This document shows, piece by piece, positions 8,816-19,021 of a stretch of DNA of 64,000 bases (its first letter is position 1; each line of letters opens with the position of its first letter). The DNA is from CAMEON01 sp045531965 (lineage in GTDB: Bacteria > Bacillota > Clostridia > Oscillospirales > CAG-272). The notes below the pieces were generated by a model that was not told the DNA's origin, ran no database searches, and saw nothing but the letters and a program-made list of their open reading frames with translations. The position numbers were made by a program, and so were the translations under genes. The DNA is taken from contig JAZSFA010000012.1 of NCBI GenBank assembly GCA_045531965.1, forward strand, positions 1 through 64,000, read 5' to 3'.

Positions 8816-10990
8816 ATGAAGAAAATATCTGTTACAAAGAAAATACTCTGCCTCGCGTTTGTCGTGCTGATGGTTGCAACCACATTCGTGATTCCTACCT
8901 CCGCAGGCTCTGCGTATCAGACCTATGTATATGACATTTACGGAGATCCTTTGTACTCTCCTGATGCTTACACTGCCATCAAGAGCGTGAACTCTGATGA
9001 TATGGGTCTGGAAGTGCCCATCGAAACCCCCGGCGATATGCTTACCGACCAGGCAATGAACGTGTACATTGCTGATACCGGTAACAATCGTATCGTTGTG
9101 TTGGACCGTTATTACAAGGTGAAATTCACGATCACCACCTTCTCCAACGATCAAGGCGTTCCCGATAGCCTTGCCGCTCCTCAGGGTGTTTTCGTCAGCG
9201 AGAAGAATGACAAGTATGGCAAGCTTATCTGGGTCTGCGATACCGGTAACAACCGTATCGTGGTGTTCGATGAGTTCGGCGAATTTGTCAAGATCATTGA
9301 AGAGCCTGAATCCTCCCTGTTTGATCAGGATTCCGTCTATAAGCCCGTGGCTATGGCTGTAGACCAGTACAACAGACTGTACGTTGTGTCTTCTACCACC
9401 TACCAGGGTATCATCGTCATGACTGACGAGGGCGAGTTCACCGGATTTATCGGTGCTCAGCAGGTTGCTATCTCCGCTTGGGATATTATCTGGCGCCGTT
9501 TCCAGACCGATGAGCAGAGAGAACAGCAAGAGTCTCTTGTTTCCACTGAGTTTAACAACATTGCGATCAACCGTGAGAAGGGTCTCGTTTACGTTACGAC
9601 TTCCACCATTGACGATGCTAACGTGGACGGCGCAATTACTGCCGGTTCCAAAGACGGTATCTACTCTCCCGTAAAGCTCCTGAACGCCAACGGTGACGAG
9701 ATCATGAGACGTAACGGCTTCTGGATCCCCGCGGGTGAGATCGACTATGTGAATATGTCCTCCGATTCTGATGACATCACGGGCGTTTCCCGCATCATCG
9801 ACGCAGCCGTTGGTCCTCTGGATACCTGGTCGATCATCGACGAAAACAGAAACCGTATCTACACCTACGATTTCAACGGTAACCTGCTGTTCGCCTTCGG
9901 CGACAACGGTACCATGCTGGGTAACCTTGCCAGCATCGAGGCTATCTCTTATCAGGGAGATAACATGCTGATCCTGGATAAGACGAACGATAATATCACC
10001 GTCTATCAGAGAACCGAGTACGGTAACATCCTGCTCTCCGCTATCGAAGCTGAGGCAAATCAGGATTTTGATCTGGCTATCGATCTTTGGACCGAAGTGT
10101 TGAAGAGAAACTCCAACTTCGACTCCGCTTACGTCGGTATAGGTCAGGCTATGTACCGTAATAAGGACTATGCCAACTCCTTGACGTATTTCGAGTCCGC
10201 TTACGACACCGACAACTGGTCTAACTCCTATAAGGAGATCCGTAAGGAATGGATGTCCCAATACTTCCTCTTGCTGATCGCTATTATTGTAGGTCTGATC
10301 CTTGGTGTCCTGTTCTTCTTCCGTTGTATGGCGAAGATCAACAAGAAGGTCGCAACCTCCGGTAAGAAGAGAACTTTTGGTCAGGAATTGGCATATGCCT
10401 TCCACCTGATCTTCCATCCCTTCGATGGATTCTGGGATCTGAAGCATGAAAAGAGAGGTTCTGTCAGAGGCGCGATCTTCTACATCGTTCTCGCCATCGC
10501 AACCTTCTACTATCAGGCTATCGGTCAGGGCTACCTGCTGGATCCCTTTGGCGGTTTTGCCAGCGTTTGGGCACAGGTTTTGGGCGTTCTCGTTCCCCTG
10601 TTCCTGTTTGTTTTGGCTAACTGGTGTTTGACCACCCTGTTTGAGGGCGAAGGCTCCTTCAAGGATGTCTTTGTAGCTACCTCCTACAGCTTGGCACCCT
10701 TGCCCCTGCTCATCATTCCCGCAACCATTTATTCCAATTTCTGTATCACCACTGAGGTCGATATCATCGGCTTCATCGGCACTCTGGCATTCATCTGGCT
10801 GGGTCTGCTCGTCTTCTTTGGCACCATGGTCACCCACGACTATTCCATGGGTAAGAACGTGATCACCTTCCTTGGCACCATCGTTGCCATGGTCTTCATC
10901 ATGTTCGTGGCAGTCCTGTTTACCACTCTGATTGGAAAGATCGTCAACTTGATTACAAACATCGTTACAGAAATTCAGTACAGACTATAA
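8816..10990 (+). CDS. NHL-propeller / TPR / YIP1 membrane protein
   Basis: A composite surface protein recurrent in this type of ABC cluster; exact function unknown. After a signal peptide (about 1-30, 'LVMLATTF..IPTSA'-like) comes an extracellular NHL beta-propeller (about 60-390) with repeated 'VYIADTGNNRIVVLD' and 'IWVCDTGNNRIVVFDEFG' blades. A TPR-like pair follows (about 400-470, 'AIEAEANQDFDLAIDLWTEVL'), then one membrane helix near 480-500 and a C-terminal YIP1-type domain with about five helices (530-720). GGAGGTGA lies 10 nt before the ATG. It sits between the first permease pair and the DUF5696 gene in the same operon, suggesting it helps organise or sense the transported glycan at the cell surface. 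That role is inference. Confidence 0.8.
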   Translation: MKKISVTKKILCLAFVVLMVATTFVIPTSAGSAYQTYVYDIYGDPLYSPDAYTAIKSVNSDDMGLEVPIETPGDMLTDQAMNVYIADTGNNRIVVLDRYYKVKFTITTFSNDQGVPDSLAAPQGVFVSEKNDKYGKLIWVCDTGNNRIVVFDEFGEFVKIIEEPESSLFDQDSVYKPVAMAVDQYNRLYVVSSTTYQGIIVMTDEGEFTGFIGAQQVAISAWDIIWRRFQTDEQREQQESLVSTEFNNIAINREKGLVYVTTSTIDDANVDGAITAGSKDGIYSPVKLLNANGDEIMRRNGFWIPAGEIDYVNMSSDSDDITGVSRIIDAAVGPLDTWSIIDENRNRIYTYDFNGNLLFAFGDNGTMLGNLASIEAISYQGDNMLILDKTNDNITVYQRTEYGNILLSAIEAEANQDFDLAIDLWTEVLKRNSNFDSAYVGIGQAMYRNKDYANSLTYFESAYDTDNWSNSYKEIRKEWMSQYFLLLIAIIVGLILGVLFFFRCMAKINKKVATSGKKRTFGQELAYAFHLIFHPFDGFWDLKHEKRGSVRGAIFYIVLAIATFYYQAIGQGYLLDPFGGFASVWAQVLGVLVPLFLFVLANWCLTTLFEGEGSFKDVFVATSYSLAPLPLLIIPATIYSNFCITTEVDIIGFIGTLAFIWLGLLVFFGTMVTHDYSMGKNVITFLGTIVAMVFIMFVAVLFTTLIGKIVNLITNIVTEIQYRL

Positions 10991-11011
10991 CGCAGATAGG
11001 AGAAAGATATA

Positions 11012-14000
11012 ATGAAAATCACCAAAAAAATCATATCCGCGCTCTTAGCTGTTCTCATGTTGTGCGGCACGCTGACTGTCTTTTCCGTTAATGTGGCAGC
11101 CGAAGCTGAATCTGAATCCACCCCCGAAACCGCTGTTGTGGACGTGATGGATGAGGATGCCATTATTAAGCATTATACCACCAAGGTATATGCCACCCCC
11201 GAGGAAAAGCTGGCAACCATGGAACTTATGACCACCAAGGGTAACTATCAGATGTACGCTGATAGCCTCTCCGGTGAGGTTGCCGTCAAGGATCTTACCT
11301 CAGGTCAGATCCTGTTCACCAACCCCTATGATATCGGCGCAACCTCCGCCGTGGAGAGCGTCAAGATGGAGTTGATGTCCCAGATCGCTGTCCGCTACAC
11401 CGAAAACGGCCGTCCTAAGGAGTATTTCAGCTTTGAGTATGCCGCTGCTCGTAACCAGATCAAGGTTAAGAACATCAAAAACGGTATCCGTGTTGAGTAC
11501 ACGATCGGTCGTGAGGAAGCAAGACGCCTCGTTCCCCGTATGATCAAGCAGGAGCGTTTCGATGAACTGATCAGACTCCCTCTTCTTGAATATTATGATG
11601 GAGACGAGAACAACTTTTACTTCAAGCAGTTCATGTCTTATTACCAGCTCAAGGGTTTGGAGTTCTGTACTTCTGACCGTCTGAAGCAGGACCTTCTGTC
11701 GGTTTATCCCGTTGTTGAGGACATGAACATCTATGTGTTCGACCCCACCGCTACCACTGTCGAGCTTGAAAAGCGCGAGGAGGATATCAAGACTGCTTGC
11801 CCCAACTACTCTTATGAGGAAATGGACTATGACCACCAGCTCACTGAGTACGAGAGCGAAGACGAGAACCCCCCTGTATTCAAGTTGGCTCTGGAGTATA
11901 CCATCGATGCTGACGGATTTACCGTCCGTCTGCCCGCAAACGGTATTCGCTTCAACGAGTCCAAGTTCCAGCTGGAAAGCATTTGTGTCCTGCCTTATAT
12001 GGGCACAGGTAACAACGCGTACGAAGGTTATACCTTCTTCCCCGATGGTTCGGGTGCGCTGTTTGCCTTTGAGGATTTGGTAGATGTCACCAGTAACTCT
12101 GTGGCAAGTAAGGTCTACGGTACGGACTATGCGTACCATGAGATCTCCGGTACTTATCAGCAGACTGTCCGCTATCCTGTGTACGGTATCGTTGAAAAAA
12201 CCAGATACTACGACTTCAATGAGTTCAATGAGAACACCGGTGAAACCGAGACCACGACCATCAATGGTATGATCTTCGATGCACTGGAAGCTGTTCGTAC
12301 AGAAGGTGCCACCCTGCCCACATATCTGTCTGCCTACAGCAAGCTGGTTGCTGGCAGTGCTGAGGCTGTGGAAAACGAAGTCAATCGCGGTTTCGTTGCC
12401 ATCATTGAAGAAGGCGACTCCATGGCTGAGATCGCAACCGTTCATGAAGGCGTCAAGCATCCTTACGATTCGGTTCAGATGAGCTTCTATCCCAGACCTC
12501 AGGATACCTACAATATGGCAGACGCCATCTCTGTTGGTACCGCTACTGACTGGACCGTTGTTTCTACTCGTAAATACGTAGGTAACTACAAGATCCATTA
12601 CGTTATGCTGACGGATGCCAACATTGCCGCAGAGAAGGAGATTCCTTCCGGCAACTGGTACGATGCAACCTGGATGGGTATGGCAGTTGCTTACCGCGAT
12701 TACCTCATCAAGAAGGGTATTCTCGCGCCTCTCTCCGATGAAGAGACCTCTGATGATATCGCGCTGTATATCGAATCCTTTGGTGCCATTGAGACGGTTG
12801 AAAAGATCGCTTCCGTTCCCGTGGAAGTCATGAAACCCCTGACCACCTTCCAGGACGTTCAAACCATGTTTACAGAACTTCTTTCGGATGGTGTCAACAA
12901 CATCAACTTCAAGCTGACAGGTCATGCTAACGGCGGTTTCTTTGCTACCGTCCCCTACAAGTTGAAGTGGGAAAAGGCAGTCAGTGAAGAAACTGATTTC
13001 CAGGAACTGGTTGATTTCGCAAAGTCTATCAATGACGGTGACTATTCCGTTCTTCTGACTTTCGCTAAAGAAAATAATATTTTCGAAACCGAAGAAGAAT
13101 ATGCCGCATTCGAAGCTTACGTAGCTGAGCTCGATAAGGGCAACCTGGGCATCTTCCCCGATTTCAACTTCTCTTATGTATACCGCAGAATGGATAAGGC
13201 GTTTGACGGTCTGAATCTCCGTAAACACGCCGTCAGAACCATCGACGACCGTTACACCCAGAAGCGTTATTACTATGCTACTCGTCAGAGACATATGGGC
13301 TTCTTCGAGTTGGCAATCTCTCCCGCATACTTCAATCACTTCTATGAGAAGCTGATTGGCAACTATTTGGAGTATGATAACGTAACCGGTATCTCTGTTT
13401 CCACTTTGGGTGACAGCTTGAACTCCGACTTCGACGAGGATGAACCCTACAACCGCGCGGACTCCAAGAATTTCGTGCTTCAGGCACTGGAATACTTCAC
13501 CGCAAAGGATGGCGCTAACCTGGAGGTCATGGTCAATGGCGGTAACGCATATACCTGGCAGTACGTTGACCACATCCTGGGCGCTCCCCTGGATTCCAGC
13601 CGCTATATCAAAGCAAGCTATAGCGTTCCTTTCATCGGTGTTGTCCTTCACGGTTATGCAAACTTCACAGGTTCTCCTCTGAACATGGAAGGTGACCTGA
13701 ACTACGCAAAGTTGAAGGCCATCGAAAACGGTGCCGCTATCTACTTCACGCTGTCCTATCAGAACACTCAGGTTCTGAAGGAAAACTTCCTCACTAGCCA
13801 GTACTACTCTGTCCGTTATGATATCTGGTACGATGACGTCATCGAGATTTATAACGAGATCAACAGCATTACCAAGGACCTCCAGAATAAGCCGATCGTC
13901 GGTCACGAGTTCTTGTCCGGTATGCGTGTACCCGACACCGATGAGCTTTATACGGATATCACCAACGACTTCAATGCCGTCCTTGATTTCCAGAGCAACA

Positions 14001-16792
14001 AGGCAGAGTATGAAGAGCAGATGAAGAATGATGCCGTTGCGGATGCCCGCGACAAGATCGCCAGCACTGAAGCTCAGGCGAAGGCATTTATCGACCTCTG
14101 TCTCGCTAACTATAGCGGTATTACCGGTGCTGCTTATCTCTATGTAACCGGTGATAGAAGCTTTGAGCGCCGCTATGCTACCTTTGTTGAAGCAAACGAG
14201 GCTTACTTGGCACTGGAAGCTCGCTATGATGCGGCTACTCCCGAAGAAAAGGAAGCTCTGTTGCCTGAACTTGAAACCGCACAGACTTCTCAGAAGCAGG
14301 CAAGAGGTCAGCTTCTGACTTACATCCGTAACATTTCCAGAGCCGTTGCTGCTATGGAAACTGCTTACGAGAACCTGAGCCAGCTCCTTAAGGATGCCGA
14401 GGAAGGTCAGCTCTTGATCAACTCCACCGACGGTATTCCTCAGAGCATTATCGACGAGATCGCCGAGCAGCTGGAAGCCACCAAGAACATGATGGAGCAG
14501 AAGCTGGGTATTAAGTTCGATATGACTGTTGAAAAGGCTGAGCTGGATACTTTCATCCATACTCACGTGTCTCAGTTGATCTTGAACGCTTATGGCGATG
14601 GCAATGATACAGCCGTGGGTAAGATGGAAAACCTCTTCAATATGTTCTTGAATAAGGACTACGGTCTGAACATTAACGAACTGGAATTGCTCCGCTATCT
14701 CGAAGCTAATCGTGGTCTGAGCGATGACGAACTTATCGAGAAGTATGCGTTGTCCGCAGACGAGTCTTCTGTCGTAGGTCTTGTAAACTACATGAGAGAG
14801 CTTCTCGGTGAAAACTATAGCTTTGATCCTACGCTTTCCGACGACTCCTCTTGGGAGGAATTGGGAGAGGTGGATATGCACGTGCTGAGCTACTATCTGC
14901 ATGTTCTGACTGCTCGTATCACTTCTCTCAGTGATAACGCCGTTATCCCCAGCCTGAACTTTGTTCCCACTCGTGTGAACGATAAGGGTAAGACTGTTTC
15001 TAACAGTGCCAACATTTCTACGGTTACTACCAATATCAAGAAGGAGATCGACAAGGTACTGACCGGTACCTCCGGTGTTCTTTCCAAGGTAGAGGAGGGC
15101 AACTACAACCTGGATGATCTCTTTACCGATGAGCAGTGGGCAGCGCTTGTGGCTGTTGCTCAGGCTGCAGTTGATAAGTCCGCAGAAAAGGCTGAAACCA
15201 AGGTTGTTTACGCAACGCCTGATACCTTTGCCGAAGATGTTCGTGCTTATGCTGAAGCTTTGTACTATCAGAAGGCTTTGAGCAAAGTTCTTCCCGAAGA
15301 TACTTCCGCAACCCTCCATGTCATGAAGGTTTCCTCTGTGACCGATGATAGCCTTGAACTGCTGGTGGATGAGTTCGTTAAGAACTACACCGGTGAGGAC
15401 ACCTCTGAAGCTGCGATCTACCTTGCGCTGATGAATGACGCTGGCGTGCTGGCTTCCATTGACAAGATTGCGGCTATCCTGGCTGACAACTATGGCGATG
15501 TGAAGGCAGAGCTGATGCATGCTATGACTGTTTTGGCTGCTGATGCTGTCCTTGGTAAGAAGGCACCCGGTCTTGACCTGGATCTGCCCAGCAAGGCTGA
15601 TGATGAGAACCCCGTAACCAAGAAGGAAGCCATTGCAGAAGTCGATAAGCTGATTGCAGAAGCACTTGCTGACAACAAGGATGTGGATACCATCATTGGT
15701 GTTGTGACCGACTATCTGTCCCAGTATTCCTTCGATGAGGGCGAGGACGCAACAATTCAGATCCGTGATTATGTCTATTACGCATATCTGGCTGTTTGCG
15801 CCGAGCTGCCTTACGATAGCTTCTACTATGACAAAGAGTTGGGTCAGGTTGATGCTTCCATTCGTGAGAACGTTGAAGAGCTTTACAACAAGCTGCTTAC
15901 TCAAGTTCCCGAAAATGCCGATGTCTACGACATCTATAACATTGTATTTGCTGCATTTACTAATGAAGAGTATAACGTGACCGGCATCACTGCAGAGATC
16001 GCGTCCAAGATCACCCATCACGTAGATGGTAAGAATGATCTTGCTGAGGACGTGCTCAACTACTTCAGCTACCTGCTTCTCAACAGCTTTGAGGGCTATG
16101 AGCTGGGTGAAGACGCTCCCGAGATTACCTCGATTGATGAAAAGAAACTGAAGAACGCACTTAAGCAGATCGACAAGAGCTTGAATGCAAAGGTTTCTTC
16201 TCTCATCCTGGTCATCAAGAGCGCAACCGCCAGAGGAGAGATTCCCAACCTGTCTCTGTCCGCTTGGATGACTGATGAGGCTCTGACCGAACTGTGCAAC
16301 GCAGAAGTGGATTCTTTGATCGACGCACTCTTCGCTGAAGAGGACGTTCGCGAGACACTCCGCAGTGAGTTGGAAGAACTCTTCAAGTACAAGTTCTACT
16401 CTTCCGCATTGGATGAGCTTGGTGCAGATAAGAAACCTTCCTTCCATGTTGCTGAGATTTATGGCGATGATCTGTATACTGCAGGTCAGGGTCTGAAGTC
16501 TCTGCTCCGCTGGTACGTGGTCCAGTATTCCGAGACCATGACGGAAGAGGAAATCGATTCTCTGATCGGTAAGACCTCCAGCAGCGTCGAGGAAGAAGAG
16601 ATGGATGAGTCCAAGTACGTATCCGATGATGGCAGAATCGTGGCAGTCACTTATGGCTCTGCAAATGCTGAAGGCGGTTACAATAGCTACAGAACCTTCG
16701 TCCTTAACTATAACAACTTCTCTGTCAGCGTGGTTTACAATGGTGTCCAGTATACCATTCCCGCTTACAGCTACGTTGTTATTGATTATTGA
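11012..16792 (+). CDS. Giant secreted DUF5696 protein
   Basis: A 1926-residue exported protein of unknown function. A signal peptide spans about residues 1-32 ('KKIISALLAVLMLCGTLTVFS') and GGAGAAAG precedes the ATG. The N-terminal half (about 60-990) has the beta-rich and TIM-barrel-like character of DUF5696 proteins; 'GYTFFPDGSGALFAFED' and 'SAYSKLVAGSAEAVENE' are in this part. A coiled-coil segment near 990-1160 ('ARYDAATPEEKEALLPELETAQ') leads into roughly 750 acidic, mostly helical residues that lack an obvious family match. A short beta-rich C-terminus ends 'AYSYVVIDY'. It lies between the two permease pairs. Possible roles are glycan hydrolysis or presentation to the receptor; no catalytic residues could be assigned. 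Codon use suggests high expression. Confidence 0.75.
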   Translation: MKITKKIISALLAVLMLCGTLTVFSVNVAAEAESESTPETAVVDVMDEDAIIKHYTTKVYATPEEKLATMELMTTKGNYQMYADSLSGEVAVKDLTSGQILFTNPYDIGATSAVESVKMELMSQIAVRYTENGRPKEYFSFEYAAARNQIKVKNIKNGIRVEYTIGREEARRLVPRMIKQERFDELIRLPLLEYYDGDENNFYFKQFMSYYQLKGLEFCTSDRLKQDLLSVYPVVEDMNIYVFDPTATTVELEKREEDIKTACPNYSYEEMDYDHQLTEYESEDENPPVFKLALEYTIDADGFTVRLPANGIRFNESKFQLESICVLPYMGTGNNAYEGYTFFPDGSGALFAFEDLVDVTSNSVASKVYGTDYAYHEISGTYQQTVRYPVYGIVEKTRYYDFNEFNENTGETETTTINGMIFDALEAVRTEGATLPTYLSAYSKLVAGSAEAVENEVNRGFVAIIEEGDSMAEIATVHEGVKHPYDSVQMSFYPRPQDTYNMADAISVGTATDWTVVSTRKYVGNYKIHYVMLTDANIAAEKEIPSGNWYDATWMGMAVAYRDYLIKKGILAPLSDEETSDDIALYIESFGAIETVEKIASVPVEVMKPLTTFQDVQTMFTELLSDGVNNINFKLTGHANGGFFATVPYKLKWEKAVSEETDFQELVDFAKSINDGDYSVLLTFAKENNIFETEEEYAAFEAYVAELDKGNLGIFPDFNFSYVYRRMDKAFDGLNLRKHAVRTIDDRYTQKRYYYATRQRHMGFFELAISPAYFNHFYEKLIGNYLEYDNVTGISVSTLGDSLNSDFDEDEPYNRADSKNFVLQALEYFTAKDGANLEVMVNGGNAYTWQYVDHILGAPLDSSRYIKASYSVPFIGVVLHGYANFTGSPLNMEGDLNYAKLKAIENGAAIYFTLSYQNTQVLKENFLTSQYYSVRYDIWYDDVIEIYNEINSITKDLQNKPIVGHEFLSGMRVPDTDELYTDITNDFNAVLDFQSNKAEYEEQMKNDAVADARDKIASTEAQAKAFIDLCLANYSGITGAAYLYVTGDRSFERRYATFVEANEAYLALEARYDAATPEEKEALLPELETAQTSQKQARGQLLTYIRNISRAVAAMETAYENLSQLLKDAEEGQLLINSTDGIPQSIIDEIAEQLEATKNMMEQKLGIKFDMTVEKAELDTFIHTHVSQLILNAYGDGNDTAVGKMENLFNMFLNKDYGLNINELELLRYLEANRGLSDDELIEKYALSADESSVVGLVNYMRELLGENYSFDPTLSDDSSWEELGEVDMHVLSYYLHVLTARITSLSDNAVIPSLNFVPTRVNDKGKTVSNSANISTVTTNIKKEIDKVLTGTSGVLSKVEEGNYNLDDLFTDEQWAALVAVAQAAVDKSAEKAETKVVYATPDTFAEDVRAYAEALYYQKALSKVLPEDTSATLHVMKVSSVTDDSLELLVDEFVKNYTGEDTSEAAIYLALMNDAGVLASIDKIAAILADNYGDVKAELMHAMTVLAADAVLGKKAPGLDLDLPSKADDENPVTKKEAIAEVDKLIAEALADNKDVDTIIGVVTDYLSQYSFDEGEDATIQIRDYVYYAYLAVCAELPYDSFYYDKELGQVDASIRENVEELYNKLLTQVPENADVYDIYNIVFAAFTNEEYNVTGITAEIASKITHHVDGKNDLAEDVLNYFSYLLLNSFEGYELGEDAPEITSIDEKKLKNALKQIDKSLNAKVSSLILVIKSATARGEIPNLSLSAWMTDEALTELCNAEVDSLIDALFAEEDVRETLRSELEELFKYKFYSSALDELGADKKPSFHVAEIYGDDLYTAGQGLKSLLRWYVVQYSETMTEEEIDSLIGKTSSSVEEEEMDESKYVSDDGRIVAVTYGSANAEGGYNSYRTFVLNYNNFSVSVVYNGVQYTIPAYSYVVIDY

Positions 16793-16824
16793 TGAGATCA
16801 GAAAGGAAAGTGAGGTAAAATAAT

Positions 16825-17799
16825 ATGACCAATGAAGTAAACCTTCAAGGAACGGTCAGCGCGCCCAAGACAAAGAAGCGGAAAGTTGCTTCTCTGGACC
16901 GTAAAAAGGCTCGGGCGGGTTGGATATTCGTTCTGCCTTTCGTGATCGGTTTCTTATTCGTATATCTTCCTATCATTTGGAACTCTCTTTATATGAGTTT
17001 TAATGAGCTCAAGATCATCACCGGTGGTGGTTTTGAGCTTGAATGGGTGGGCTTTGGCAACTACGAGTATGCCTTCCTCACCGACCCCAGCTTCGTTCAG
17101 ACCCTTATTTCGGGTCTGGGCGAGTTGGCATTCGATATCCCCGCAATCCTGATCTTCTCCCTGTTCATGGCTGTGCTTCTGAACCAGAAGATGGCAGGAC
17201 GTGCCGCTTTCCGTGCGATCTTCTTCATCCCCGTTATCCTGTCTACCGGTATCATGGAGTCCATCGAAGGTCAGAACATTCTGGGTACGATGATGGAATC
17301 CGGTATCAATGACGGTTCCGGTGGAAGCGCGTCCACTGAGATTGTGTCTGCTATGGATATTTCCCGTCTGTTCTCTTCTATGAAGATCGGTACCGAACTT
17401 GTCGAATACGTTGTCGATATCATCAACAACATCTACGATATTGTTAATCGCTCCGGTGTACAGATGTTGATCTTCCTGGCGGGTCTGCAGTCGATTTCTC
17501 CCGCGATTTATGAGGCGTGCCGTATTGACGGTGCAACCTCTTGGGAAACTTTCTGGAAGATCACCTTCCCCATGATCAGCCCGATGATTTTGGTAAACGG
17601 TGTTTATACCATTATCGACTCCTTCACCACCGACTCCAACTCGGTTATGACGTACATCAGCTCGGTGTATCAGCAAACGGACGGTCAGGTGCGCTCCTCT
17701 GCCATGGCATGGGTATACTTCCTCATCGTCGTTCTCATCATTCTTGTGGTTGTCGGTATCTTCTCCGCTTTTGTGTTCTATCAAAAGCGTGACGCATAA
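16825..17799 (+). CDS. Sugar ABC transporter permease, MalF-like (pair 2)
   Basis: Membrane subunit of a second permease pair in the same operon. Six helices are predicted after a basic N-terminus, and the EAA loop is 'YEACRIDGATSWETFWKITFP' near residues 230-250. Compared with the first MalF-type permease it carries an extra hydrophilic stretch (about 145-200, 'ESGINDGSGGSASTEIVSAMD') between helices. It starts 32 nt after the DUF5696 stop, with GTGAGG upstream. Two complete permease pairs but one receptor in one operon is unusual. Confidence 0.9.
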   Translation: MTNEVNLQGTVSAPKTKKRKVASLDRKKARAGWIFVLPFVIGFLFVYLPIIWNSLYMSFNELKIITGGGFELEWVGFGNYEYAFLTDPSFVQTLISGLGELAFDIPAILIFSLFMAVLLNQKMAGRAAFRAIFFIPVILSTGIMESIEGQNILGTMMESGINDGSGGSASTEIVSAMDISRLFSSMKIGTELVEYVVDIINNIYDIVNRSGVQMLIFLAGLQSISPAIYEACRIDGATSWETFWKITFPMISPMILVNGVYTIIDSFTTDSNSVMTYISSVYQQTDGQVRSSAMAWVYFLIVVLIILVVVGIFSAFVFYQKRDA

Positions 17800-17811
17800 G
17801 GAGGTGGCACA

Positions 17812-18912
17812 ATGGATGTAAATATGCAACAACCTAAAATCAAAAAGGAATCTAAGAATAAGATCAAGGTGGAATTTGACAGAACACCTCTGAAGGAAAG
17901 ACTCAAGGCAAAGTTTTTGAATCTGTACTTCTTCCAGCAGGTGGGTTGGTATATCTTCCGTCTGGTTCTGCTCGTGGGTATCTCCTATGTCGTGCTTTAT
18001 CCCTTCTTGACAAAGATCGCAGGCTCCTTCATGTCTCCCGAGGACTTCGTAGACGTGACGGTTCGTCTGATCCCCAAGAACTTTACGCTGGATACTTATA
18101 AAGCCGTGCTTACGGAACTGGATTATTTTGAAGCCTTCCGTAATACCTTCCTGATCTCCCTGATCTGCGGCGTTCTTCAGACATTCGTCTGCTGCTTCAT
18201 CGCATACGGTCTTGCAAAGTTCAGATTCCGCGGCAATAAGCTGATCTTCGCGCTGGTCGTGTTGACCATGATCGTGCCTCACCAGACCCTGCAGCTGTCC
18301 ATGTTCATGGGCTTCCGTTACTTTGATATTTGGGGTATTCTCTCCTTCTTGAGCGGTGGCGCTTCCATTGACATCGAGGGCTTTGATGCTATCAACAATA
18401 TTTTGGCAAACATCAAGCTCTTTGAGCTGGAGGATCACGCGCTGGCATTGACCAACACGTACGCACCGCTGATCATTCTTTCCGCAACAGGTCTTGCTTT
18501 CAAGAACGGCTTGTACATCTTCATGCTCCGTCAGTTCTTCAACGGTGTGCCTGATGCACTGGAAGAGTCCGCGTATATTGATGGTTCGGGCGTGTTCCGT
18601 ACCTTCATTACCATCATCCTGCCTCTGTCTATTCCTATGATGGTAACAGTATTCCTGTTTGCCTTCTGCTGGCAGTGGATGGATGACTTCTACACCAACC
18701 TGTTCTTTACCACCAATAAGATCAAGCTGATGCCCGATATCGTTGATATTCCCAGCTCGCTGAAGATGGATTACGCAGGTCAGAACCTGTACTATTCCGC
18801 AATTCGAAATACTTGCGGTATTTGTATCATTCTGCCTTTGGTCGTGCTCTACTGCTTCTGCCAGAACTTCTTGGTACAAGGTATCGAACGTTCCGGTCTG
18901 ACCGCGGAATAA
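17812..18912 (+). CDS. Carbohydrate ABC transporter permease, MalG-like (pair 2)
   Basis: Partner of the preceding permease, 12 nt downstream, with AAGGAGG 6 nt before the ATG. At 366 aa it is longer than usual because of a charged N-terminal extension (about 1-55, with repeated Lys) and an insert near 180-205 ('GGASIDIEGFDAINNILANIKL'). The EAA loop is 'LEESAYIDGSGVFRTFITIILP'. It is the last gene of the operon; a strong terminator follows after 10 nt. Confidence 0.9.
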   Translation: MDVNMQQPKIKKESKNKIKVEFDRTPLKERLKAKFLNLYFFQQVGWYIFRLVLLVGISYVVLYPFLTKIAGSFMSPEDFVDVTVRLIPKNFTLDTYKAVLTELDYFEAFRNTFLISLICGVLQTFVCCFIAYGLAKFRFRGNKLIFALVVLTMIVPHQTLQLSMFMGFRYFDIWGILSFLSGGASIDIEGFDAINNILANIKLFELEDHALALTNTYAPLIILSATGLAFKNGLYIFMLRQFFNGVPDALEESAYIDGSGVFRTFITIILPLSIPMMVTVFLFAFCWQWMDDFYTNLFFTTNKIKLMPDIVDIPSSLKMDYAGQNLYYSAIRNTCGICIILPLVVLYCFCQNFLVQGIERSGLTAE

Positions 18913-18922
18913 TTCCGCATCC

Positions 18923-18955
18923 AATACCCCCTTGCATTTGCGAGGGGGTATTTTG
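18923..18955 (+). terminator. Terminator of the ABC operon
   Basis: AATACCCCC (18923-18931) pairs with GGGGGTATT (18944-18952) and is followed by TT, 10 nt after the last stop. Confidence 0.85.
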
Positions 18956-18957
18956 TA

Positions 18958-18990
18958 TAAAAAAAAAGATGGCAGGACATTCGTCCTGCC
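18958..18990 (-). terminator. Terminator for the minus-strand small membrane protein
   Basis: A perfect 8-bp hairpin (GGCAGGAC / GTCCTGCC, 18971-18990) has an A-run on its left (18959-18968), which is the T-tract when read on the minus strand. Confidence 0.6.
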
Positions 18991-18993
18991 ATC

Positions 18994-19021
18994 CCCGTCA
19001 ATGGAAGGAAGCATTGACGGG
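18994..19021. repeat. Perfect 10-bp inverted repeat
   Basis: CCCGTCAATG at 18994-19003 is perfectly repeated in inverted orientation at 19012-19021 with an 8-nt loop. It directly follows another perfect hairpin (18971-18990). A third, GCCCGA / TCGGGC, is at 19087-19103. Role unknown. Confidence 0.5.

Noticed and set aside
11300..16447. 1715-codon open frame opposite the DUF5696 gene
   Set aside because: Same shadow effect; composition is rich in Val/Leu/His/Cys as expected from reverse-complemented biased codons.
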